This document shows positions 29,458 to 36,474 of a stretch of 37,397 bases of DNA, piece after piece. The position numbers and the translations under genes were made by a program. Under the pieces are notes generated by a model that worked only from the letters and a program-made list of their open reading frames with translations, searched no databases and was not told the DNA's origin. The stretch is from JALOAR01 sp041649615 (GTDB lineage Bacteria > Patescibacteriota > Minisyncoccia > UBA6257 > Colwellbacteraceae): contig JBAZMT010000008.1 in assembly GCA_041649615.1 (NCBI GenBank), positions 1 through 37,397 of the forward strand, given 5' to 3'. Within the stretch, counting starts at the first letter, position 1. Every line of letters starts with the position of its first letter.

Positions 29458-30584
29458 TAACCTCGGCCCAACGCATCAACCCGAATCGCGCCAGACTTTT
29501 TCTTCCACTGGACGGACAGTGGCGTCAAGACGTGGGGGCGAACCTGCTTGTCGATGGGGATATGGAGAACCCGACCGTGGGTCCTTCTTGGGTGGTTGGC
29601 ACCGGATCTGCCAACAAGGTTCCGGGCACACGCACAGGCGGCACTGGCAGTCTGGTTCTTGAAGTTACCGCAACGGCTTCCAGTTCTGCACGTACGTACC
29701 AAGGTGGTTTACCAACTGGTAGCACTGTGTCAATCAAGGGCTGGTCGAGAGGGGATGGGGTGAAGCGCCCACAGTTATTTGATGGTGCGGCAATATGGGA
29801 TGGAACTACTTCAGACGTGTGGCAGTACGCTAGCCTAGTTAGAACCTTAGTGGGGGCATATCTACAATTGTATGCAGTAAGCGGCGCTGTTTCTGATGGA
29901 TCCTGCCAATTCGACGACTTCTCCGTCATCGAAAGCCCCCTCACCACCCGAAACGTTGGCAGCTACCCCGGCGCTCCCAGCTACGTTCGTCTTGGCGATG
30001 GGCATACCAGTGCCAGCGTACCGACTCAGCGCTCCTCGAGCCGTGGCGTCAGCCTTAGCGGGACCAGCTACCTCCGCGTGCCGATGGACTATGTCTACAA
30101 CGAGCCCTTCACCATCTCGATTCTCACCGACTCGATCCTTCCGGCAGCGAGCTGGCTTGCGGCGACGTACGACTCGGCTACGCTCCGAGGCATCAGATTC
30201 GGCACAACGGGCTCGGGAGCCCTGGTTGCGGGCATTTTCGACACTGGAGGCCGGTCCATCACACGCACCAGTGCGAACAACACGATTCCGACCAACAAGC
30301 AGCCGAGGCTCTACACGCTCAGCTACGACGGCGGGCTGTCGGCGGCAGGACTCACGATGCGGATCGACGATATGGTCGTACCAGCCGTAGGCGGCGGAAC
30401 GGCGCTGGCGAGTAGCATCAGCAGTGGCCGCGACCTTCTGCTCGGTGCGCGATGGAACGCCGCAACGCCTACCGAGATCATGGCGGCGAGCAATGTCTAT
30501 GCCGCCTCGAGCTTCGACACGGTATTGGACAGCTACGAGATCAGAATGCTCAGGGCGCAGATGATGCGAGAGGTAAGGGTATGA
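29454..30584 (+). CDS. LamG-like adhesin, 376 aa
   Basis: Starts at ATG 29454 (GGAGGTGAACGA upstream), overlapping the preceding stop as ATGA. The N-terminal domain (about 25-165) is a carbohydrate-binding-like jelly roll: NLLVDGDMENPTVGPSW, then LVLEVTATASSSARTY and CQFDDFSVIESP, a pattern typical of CBM-like segments. The C-terminal domain (about 190-370) is LamG-like (SGTSYLRVPMDYVYNEPFTI, RLYTLSYDGG, DLLLGARWN). The sequence at 29680-29890 has lower GC than its flanks. It overlaps the next gene by ATGA. Probably a secondary fibre or receptor-binding subunit related to, but shorter than, its neighbours. Confidence 0.68.
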   Translation: MITSAQRINPNRARLFLPLDGQWRQDVGANLLVDGDMENPTVGPSWVVGTGSANKVPGTRTGGTGSLVLEVTATASSSARTYQGGLPTGSTVSIKGWSRGDGVKRPQLFDGAAIWDGTTSDVWQYASLVRTLVGAYLQLYAVSGAVSDGSCQFDDFSVIESPLTTRNVGSYPGAPSYVRLGDGHTSASVPTQRSSSRGVSLSGTSYLRVPMDYVYNEPFTISILTDSILPAASWLAATYDSATLRGIRFGTTGSGALVAGIFDTGGRSITRTSANNTIPTNKQPRLYTLSYDGGLSAAGLTMRIDDMVVPAVGGGTALASSISSGRDLLLGARWNAATPTEIMAASNVYAASSFDTVLDSYEIRMLRAQMMREVRV

Positions 30585-33295
30585 GCCGGTTTCTGCAAAG
30601 TCTTGTCTTGGCAGGCAAAGTGCCTTTCCTCGTTGATTATCGCACCGGATCGGCCCAGAGCCTAAGCGGCATGGTTGCGGGGACCAATCCGACCGTCACC
30701 AACACTCCGAGGTTCCAGCATACGAGCAGAGGCATGGCTGCGGACTTCCGCAGCGGGTATCTGACCTATCCGCATCAGGCCGATCAGATACTGACTGAGT
30801 TCACTTCACTTGCGCTTGGTAATCCAATTTACGCATCGAGTGCAAGTGCTATCTCGGGTAGGGTGATATCCAAGAGAGATGGTGCGAGTAGTTCATTTGA
30901 AATGTATATCCGACCAAATGTTGGCAGTTGTTCACTTGGTATCACAGTTGGAGGCGTTCTTAACGCAGTCAATTACACCCAATCTGGTAATGGTTCGCTC
31001 GCATGCACTGCTGCAAATGGTGGGTATCCTAGCTTCTTCAAAAATGGAGTTTTGATTGGAGCAGGCGCAAATATTGCTACTTTCAACTCTACAACCCCAA
31101 ATTTGTACGTTGGTAATTACGCTTTTGGTACACTAGCATGTGAGATCCCGATTTCAGCAATTATTATCATCAACGAAGCCCTCTCCCCCGCCGACATCGC
31201 ACGTCTGCACCGCGAGCTTGTCGACGCGCCCGCCGTCGTCTCTCGTGCCCGCAAGGCATTCAGCATTCCGTATCCGGTCAAGACAGCGGCAGAGTATGCG
31301 GCGGAAGGGATCATTCTCGACCTCGCGCCCAAGGTTGTGGGCGGGAAGATGCGGGACATGAGCGGGAACGGCTACGACGCGACGATCACGGGTCAGGCCG
31401 ATGCCTCTGGCTCTCCGGGGCCGTTCACGGAAGAGACCACGCTTCTAGCCGGTAGCTACGGGACCTTCCCAGCCGCGTTTGGAGCCGTCATTTTTGATAG
31501 AACATACACCGTTGAGGCTTGGGTAAGACCCAAGTCGATCAGCGCTGGAGCCGGAGTACTTCTTGGAAGCGCTTCTATACCATATGTGGGTAGGATATCG
31601 GCAGCTATGTTCTCTTCATACAGAGACTCCGCTTTGGTACAAAAAACTCATGCAAGTTCCAATTGTATTGTTGCCAACAAGATATCGCATCTAGTATACA
31701 CATTCAAGGCAGACGGGGCAACCATTACGGTTGGCAAATATTGTGACGGTATAGATGTCGGTTCGATCACGTCGCTAACCGGGCTGTCACCAAGCGGCAG
31801 CGTGGCGCTATTGAATATATTTGCTGTGGGCTCACCCTCTCCGTTTCAGGCCGGATACGAAGGTCTCCGCTACTACGACAACCGCGTCCTCACCCCTGCC
31901 GAGATCCGCGAGGAGTACCTCAAGGGTGCGCGCAAGTGCCTGCTCGATGCGCGAGTCCACAGCGACGGAAGCTGCCCCGTCTCGCTTACCGCAGTGGGGC
32001 CGGGGTCAAGCATTGCCAATGGCTGGACGGTGCAGTCCGGGACCTGGAAGGTTGTCGAGGACGCGCCCACGGCTCCGGGCGTGGCGGGGAAGAGGTGGCT
32101 TTCCAATACTGCTGGGACGCCAGGAGTTTGTTCACAATTCGATGGAAATAGCAATTACGGATCGTGGTACGTTAGGACAATCCCAGGGGCTGGTGGGACG
32201 ATATATGTATCATTGAACTCATCGGTGTCAGGATCATGGAATGCAGCTAACCAAAACGGATACTGGCTTGCATTTACCAATCGAACGGTTCAGCTTGCCA
32301 AAACAGTCGGCGGAGCCTGGACAGTGTTCCTATATTCGCCAATAACAATTGAGCAAGATTTGGAATTTTGGGTAACAAGGTCATTCAATGGTTCCTTCAA
32401 TATATGGGTTAGGGGTGGAACATATGGATCAGATTGGACAGTTCCTCCGCTTCAGCTTGGAACACTTCCGTTTACAGACACATCATTTTCTCAGCCGAAC
32501 GGATATGTAAATGTCCAAGCAAACTCATTTTCTTCCAAGTGTAGTGGGGCGCAGCATTTCCTCGGCGCGATGAGTCCATACGAAGCCATCCGCCTCGGCC
32601 TGATCGAAGGCACCATTCCCGAACCCCTTGTCTTCACGACGACAAAGCTTACCCAGTCGTGGCAGCTCAACTTGACCGCAGGCTCGGTCTACGTCTTCGA
32701 CTGGGGCGACGGGACGTCGGACTGGTACACGGGAACGGGAGCGCTGCAAACGCTAACCCATACCTACGCCAGCGCCGGGACCTACACGATAAAGCTGCAC
32801 ATTGCCAATCCGCTTGCGTTGACCGATTTCAGGTGCACTTCGAATCAGCTCTCGGGCACACTGCCATCCTTTGCCGCGTGTACAAATCTGGTCACCTTCT
32901 ACTGCCACGCAAACAGTTTCAGCGGCACCTTGCCATCGTTCGCGGCGTGTACGAACCTAGCGAACTTCTACTGCTACGCAAACAGTTTTAGCGGCACCTT
33001 GCCATCGTTCGCGGCGTGTACGAACCTAGCGAACTTCTACTGCTACTCAAACAATTTCTCTGACTACACCCCCGGTGTTATGCCGACACCGTGTAACAAC
33101 TATCGGGCCGACATGAACCTCCTGCCCACCAGCGCAGTCGACGCGATCCTGGCCGATTTCGAAACGAACGTGGCGGCGCGGCCCGCAACCGGAACGATCA
33201 ATCTGACCGCCAACGCAGCCCCCTCCGCAGCGGGCCTGGCAAGCAAGGCTGCGATACTCGCCGTGAGACCGCTCTGGGTCATCACGCACAACTAG
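30581..33295 (+). CDS. Large mosaic adhesin: repeated LamG, PKD-like and leucine repeats
   Basis: The 904-aa protein starts MSRFLQSLVLAGKVPFLVDY and contains three LamG-like units, the first two ending in INEALSPADIARLHRELV and DNRVLTPAEIREEYLKGA and the third in GAMSPYEAIRLGLIEG. A PKD-like segment (SVYVFDWGDGTSDWYTGTG, HTYASAGTYTIKLH) follows, then three 23-residue repeats of SGTLPSFAACTNL type, then the C-terminal domain (VDAILADFETNV...KAAILAVRPLW) also found in the 789-aa adhesin. Stretches 30790-31150, 31490-31830 and 32110-32540 are noticeably AT-richer than the conserved flanks, indicating domain swapping. It is the last large fibre of the block and ends just before a lipoprotein gene. 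Confidence 0.74.
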   Translation: MSRFLQSLVLAGKVPFLVDYRTGSAQSLSGMVAGTNPTVTNTPRFQHTSRGMAADFRSGYLTYPHQADQILTEFTSLALGNPIYASSASAISGRVISKRDGASSSFEMYIRPNVGSCSLGITVGGVLNAVNYTQSGNGSLACTAANGGYPSFFKNGVLIGAGANIATFNSTTPNLYVGNYAFGTLACEIPISAIIIINEALSPADIARLHRELVDAPAVVSRARKAFSIPYPVKTAAEYAAEGIILDLAPKVVGGKMRDMSGNGYDATITGQADASGSPGPFTEETTLLAGSYGTFPAAFGAVIFDRTYTVEAWVRPKSISAGAGVLLGSASIPYVGRISAAMFSSYRDSALVQKTHASSNCIVANKISHLVYTFKADGATITVGKYCDGIDVGSITSLTGLSPSGSVALLNIFAVGSPSPFQAGYEGLRYYDNRVLTPAEIREEYLKGARKCLLDARVHSDGSCPVSLTAVGPGSSIANGWTVQSGTWKVVEDAPTAPGVAGKRWLSNTAGTPGVCSQFDGNSNYGSWYVRTIPGAGGTIYVSLNSSVSGSWNAANQNGYWLAFTNRTVQLAKTVGGAWTVFLYSPITIEQDLEFWVTRSFNGSFNIWVRGGTYGSDWTVPPLQLGTLPFTDTSFSQPNGYVNVQANSFSSKCSGAQHFLGAMSPYEAIRLGLIEGTIPEPLVFTTTKLTQSWQLNLTAGSVYVFDWGDGTSDWYTGTGALQTLTHTYASAGTYTIKLHIANPLALTDFRCTSNQLSGTLPSFAACTNLVTFYCHANSFSGTLPSFAACTNLANFYCYANSFSGTLPSFAACTNLANFYCYSNNFSDYTPGVMPTPCNNYRADMNLLPTSAVDAILADFETNVAARPATGTINLTANAAPSAAGLASKAAILAVRPLWVITHN
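32852..33058 (+). repeat. Three 69-bp tandem repeats in adhesin gene
   Basis: Units start at about 32852, 32921 and 32990, each 69 bp. The second and third are almost identical in DNA; the first has diverged. Each encodes SGTLPSFAACTNL plus a short aromatic strand (FYCYANSF). The repeat is different in sequence from that in the 789-aa adhesin but has the same period and position. Confidence 0.88.
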
Positions 33296-33303
33296 GAGTC
33301 ATC

Positions 33304-33474
33304 ATGCTTCGAATCCTTCTGCTGCTGCCCTTCCTGCTCGCCTGCGGCCCGTCGTGGCAGGAGGTCAAGCGTCATCCCGGCGGGATCTACGAGGATGCGC
33401 AGGGTCGGTGTTGGAACGAGGCTTACGAGCCCGTGGAGTGCCCCGGCAACGTTGGTTCGGGCCTGGCCCCGTGA
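33304..33474 (+). CDS. 56-aa lipoprotein
   Basis: Begins MLRILLLLPFLLACGPS: a short hydrophobic signal peptide ending in the lipobox LLAC, so Cys14 would be lipidated and the mature 43-residue peptide tethered to a membrane. The mature part is polar with two further cysteines (GRCWNEA, VECPG) and a C-terminal GSGLAP. TAGGAG lies at good spacing ahead of the ATG. It sits directly after the adhesins and could be an outer-membrane spanin-like lysis component, a superinfection-exclusion lipoprotein, or a small surface protein. Proline content is lower than in classical Rz1 proteins. Too short for a homology call. Confidence 0.65.
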   Translation: MLRILLLLPFLLACGPSWQEVKRHPGGIYEDAQGRCWNEAYEPVECPGNVGSGLAP

Positions 33475-33485
33475 TAGGATGAGAT

Positions 33486-33950
33486 ATGCGAAGCTCGATG
33501 ATTGTTCAGAGCGTGCAGCCCACCACGATTCCGGTCTGCGGTACGCTGCAAAGCACGCTGCTCGACACGCCTCAGACCATCGGCGCGGTCTACATCGACC
33601 TGTCCGCCGTTCCGCTTCAGAGCATCCGCTTTCGCGTCGTCCTGAGCAGTACAAGCGCTGCGGCAGGCAAGGAAGCCGTCGTGGATCTCTACGACACCAA
33701 CGGCATCCTTAATAGTGGCGTGCCAGCCGTGGTTGCGGGCTCCGAAATCGACACGACGACCGGATCCCCTCCACCCGGAGGACCGGCGACCGATCCCCTC
33801 TTCCCCTCGGCCTACGAGGTGGGGCTCAACGCAGCATTCAGTGGCTACACGGGCAAAGGCGTCTTTGAGTGCAGGCTGAGAATCAACGTGGCCGACGCGG
33901 TGAACGTTGCGTCGTGCCAGTCCGCAGACCTTCTGTTCGAAACGAGTTAG
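33486..33950 (+). CDS. MRSSM-family beta-rich protein, short form
   Basis: The 154-aa protein shares its start (MRSSM) and most of its length with the next gene: STLLDTPQTI.AVY.DLS, LRVVLS, VDLYDTNGILN, VAGSEIDTTTGSPPPGGPAT, SAYEV and FECRLRIN. The pattern is a compact beta sandwich with a proline-rich loop. No named family is recognised. The same MRSSM start on the 745-aa beta-helix protein suggests that the first residues dock to a common virion partner. It is 11 bp after the lipoprotein gene, with GATAGGATGAG ahead of the ATG. Confidence 0.62.
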   Translation: MRSSMIVQSVQPTTIPVCGTLQSTLLDTPQTIGAVYIDLSAVPLQSIRFRVVLSSTSAAAGKEAVVDLYDTNGILNSGVPAVVAGSEIDTTTGSPPPGGPATDPLFPSAYEVGLNAAFSGYTGKGVFECRLRINVADAVNVASCQSADLLFETS

Positions 33951-33958
33951 GAGACGCG

Positions 33959-34624
33959 ATGCGAAGCTCGATGGTCCTGCCCGGTCCCCTGCCGACCACT
34001 GTTCCGATCTGCACAGCGTCTGTGTCGACTCTGCTCGACACGCCGCAAACCATTGCAGCGGTCTACCTCGACTTGTCGCAGCTTCCCATGCTCATCATGC
34101 GGCTGCGGGTCGTACTGAGCACAACAGACGCTGCCGTGGGACGGGAAGCCGTCATTGACCTGTACGACACCAACGGGATTCTCAACGGAGGCGTGCCGGG
34201 CATTGTGGCGGGGTCGGAGATCGACACGACGACGGGCTCGCCGCCTCCCGGAGGACCGGCGACCGATCCGCTCGAGCCCTCGGCCTACGAAGTCGATCTT
34301 GCCTCCTCCTTCTTCGGCTATAGCGGCAAGGGCACCTTTGAGCTTCGGCTCAGGATCAATGCAGCCGATGGGGTGGAGAAGGCTTGGTGTCACGGCGCTG
34401 CGCTTGCGGTTCGAGGCAACTACTCTGCGCCCATCGTCGAGATCCTCGATCCTCTCGCTGCCGAGAGCTTCGACATTTACCTCGACGGCTCGAACCTGAC
34501 CGTGAGCGGTCTCTGTACCCAAAGCAGTAGTGTCAGCGTGGAGATGGACTCGGGAAGCGGCTTTACCCCCTTCGCAACCGACGCTTCGCCGACGGTAGGC
34601 TTCATCGCCACGGGGTCGCTGTGA
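33959..34624 (+). CDS. MRSSM-family beta-rich protein, long form
   Basis: Paralogue of the preceding gene (roughly 60% identity by eye over 150 residues), with an additional C-terminal beta domain of about 65 residues (YSAPIVEILDPLAAESFDI, LTVSGLCTQSSSVSVEMDSG). The extra domain looks incomplete: it stops at VGFIATGSL, while the next frame (34621-34749) continues with a matching strand pattern ISFAPGDSVDIRI. Either a natural -1 frameshift extends the protein or a mutation has split it. ATG 33959 follows GGAGACGCG. Probably a fibre- or decoration-associated subunit. Confidence 0.62.
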   Translation: MRSSMVLPGPLPTTVPICTASVSTLLDTPQTIAAVYLDLSQLPMLIMRLRVVLSTTDAAVGREAVIDLYDTNGILNGGVPGIVAGSEIDTTTGSPPPGGPATDPLEPSAYEVDLASSFFGYSGKGTFELRLRINAADGVEKAWCHGAALAVRGNYSAPIVEILDPLAAESFDIYLDGSNLTVSGLCTQSSSVSVEMDSGSGFTPFATDASPTVGFIATGSL

Positions 34625-34749
34625 TCAGTTTTGCCCCAGGTGACAGCGTGGACATCCGCATCTCCTCGAGCGTAGCCGCGAACGTCACCGCGAACCATGT
34701 CACGACAAAGCTGAATCGCTTCTTCGGCGGCGCGACAACGTTGCCGTAG
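34621..34749 (+). CDS. 42-aa ORF continuing the preceding domain in the -1 frame
   Basis: Begins at GTG 34621, overlapping the preceding TGA as GTGA, and reads MISFAPGDSVDIRISSSVAA to TKLNRFFGGATTLP. The sequence has a strand-turn-strand character that would complete the C-terminal beta domain of the 221-aa protein. It could be translated separately by coupling, joined by a -1 slip in TCGCTGTGATC, or be the broken end of a once longer gene. There is no classic slippery heptamer. Confidence 0.45.
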   Translation: MISFAPGDSVDIRISSSVAANVTANHVTTKLNRFFGGATTLP

Positions 34750-34776
34750 CGCAGTCTCGGCTGTAGACTGCTCGGC

Positions 34777-36474
34777 ATGGCACGTCGCAATCCCGCCCCG
34801 GTCCGCATCGACTCCGAGCAGCTTAAGAGATCTGCCGCGACAATCGCTGGCAAGATAGGCGAACGGATCGGCGACAAGCTGAACGACGAGGCTCTGGGCG
34901 AATTCGACAGAGACAAGTCGCCATTCGTATATGGTGAGGAACTGGATCGGCACGAGATCGTGATGCCGACTCTGTCTGGCAAGATCTCTGTCCCCGTAGT
35001 GACCCAGGTCATCTTCAACGATAGTCCGAGGATATCGTTTAGCGGAAGCTTCGGCTACCTAAGCGGACTTGGAAAGGGTGAGAAGATCGGTGGAGTCCTG
35101 AGTCTGTACGTTCCGATTCGACCCAGCCTTGGCGCTTGGAGCGTGTATTCTCGTCGCGATCTGCGTCAAGCCATTCTGAGCGTGCTCAAGCACGAGGCGA
35201 CACACGTCGCCAGATCTCCATGGTCACCGAACCGGCCCTCGTATGCCTTGAAGCCCGGCGACAAGTCGGCCTACTACAACGATCCAGAAGAGGTCGAAGC
35301 CTTCGCTCAGCAAGTCGTCGATGAGGCACTGCTGCTTCGCGCCTCGACTCCCGCCAGGGTCAAGTTGAGTATGCTGGCCTACCTCAACTCTCCGTCATGG
35401 ACGAGGATTGAGCCGTACCTGACAGAGCGCAATAAGCGCAAGGTCTACCAGAAGCTCGCCAGGGCGCTCTACGACGCGGATATCCGAGACGTCCCTGGTA
35501 CACATACCGTGGTGACTAAACCCAACCCGGTCACACCCGAGCAGCGAAAACGGATGAGCCTGGCCCTGTTCGCGCTGCCGCAGCAGCGCAAGTATCGGCT
35601 CGACTCCCCGGCCAGGAAGAAGTACTCGCTGACGCTGCTAAACAAGCACTATAGAGACGGGGCTAGGTCGAAGAGGGACTACGAGACAGCCTATGTCAAC
35701 ATCTGCCTGTCCATGCTGAGAAGCGGACAGAGTGAGCAGAGAGAGCCAAGCGTCAGGACCAAGGCGACGCTCGCCGCGTACAATGTCGTGTCGGGAAAGA
35801 GAAGCCCTGGAGCCGTGGCGACACTGGGCCAAATCTGCAATACGTGGATCAGGCAGGGAAGAGCGGTGTCGCAGAACTGCAAGGCAGTTGTTGCCAGAGG
35901 TAACCCGACAATGGACAGTAGGATAAAAGTGATCCGACTCCTGGGTGAGGAGCCGACCATACTCTCTCCCAGCCGAGTGCTCAAGCCTGCGTTTGTCGCG
36001 AAACTGCCAGATCAATGGAATGCTGTACACTATTTCCAGAAGAGGCGAGCTTGGATGCTCCTGTCCGACAGTAGAGGCAGCGCTGAGAAGCTAGCCGCAT
36101 CCGCCTTCAAGAATCTAATCGCGAAGCGGAGCCTAACGGCGAGCGACCCCTTCCTCCACGACAAGACTCTGTACGTGGCCTACCCCGACGGATATGTCGT
36201 AGCAGAGCCGCCGGAAGCGAAGCCGAAGAGCACTACAGGTCCCTCAGATCTGAAGTCCAGACTGCTAGACAAGGGGCGAGAATTCTTCGGCGAAAGCGGC
36301 TTTTCGGTAGCGGGCAGGAAGGGCGACTACGCCATGACCATCAGACCCGCACTGAAGCGGTTCAAAGGTGTCTTTGGTCCATCCACGACCAGAGCCGACA
36401 GCCTCGAGGAGCTTGAACGTAGGCTGGACACTGTCATAGCTAAGCTTGAGCAGCATCTGGGGAGGGAAGGGTGA
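34777..36474 (+). CDS. Polyvalent protein with zinc-metallopeptidase-like module
   Basis: The 565-aa protein begins MARRNPAPV. Residues about 55-190 look like a zinc metallopeptidase: LKHEATHVARS gives His139, Glu140 and His143, and the downstream YYNDPEEVEAFAQQVV supplies Glu174 as a plausible third ligand. A second module starts at KPNPVTPEQRKR (Asn250-Pro251) and contains LALFALPQQRKYRLDSPARK, reminiscent of the short 'FALP..RKYP' motif found in phage and plasmid proteins (DUF6582-like). A third begins at RGNPTMDSRIKVI (376) and holds a small alpha/beta domain to 450. The NP motif again marks every border. The enzyme may cleave host or virion proteins; function is inferred. ATG 34777 is about 28 bp after the preceding ORF; no strong ribosome site. 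Confidence 0.65.
   Translation: MARRNPAPVRIDSEQLKRSAATIAGKIGERIGDKLNDEALGEFDRDKSPFVYGEELDRHEIVMPTLSGKISVPVVTQVIFNDSPRISFSGSFGYLSGLGKGEKIGGVLSLYVPIRPSLGAWSVYSRRDLRQAILSVLKHEATHVARSPWSPNRPSYALKPGDKSAYYNDPEEVEAFAQQVVDEALLLRASTPARVKLSMLAYLNSPSWTRIEPYLTERNKRKVYQKLARALYDADIRDVPGTHTVVTKPNPVTPEQRKRMSLALFALPQQRKYRLDSPARKKYSLTLLNKHYRDGARSKRDYETAYVNICLSMLRSGQSEQREPSVRTKATLAAYNVVSGKRSPGAVATLGQICNTWIRQGRAVSQNCKAVVARGNPTMDSRIKVIRLLGEEPTILSPSRVLKPAFVAKLPDQWNAVHYFQKRRAWMLLSDSRGSAEKLAASAFKNLIAKRSLTASDPFLHDKTLYVAYPDGYVVAEPPEAKPKSTTGPSDLKSRLLDKGREFFGESGFSVAGRKGDYAMTIRPALKRFKGVFGPSTTRADSLEELERRLDTVIAKLEQHLGREG

Noticed and set aside
27088..33295. Diversity-generating retroelement acting on the adhesins
   Set aside because: No reverse transcriptase gene or template/variable repeat pair with adenine-specific changes was seen in the window.
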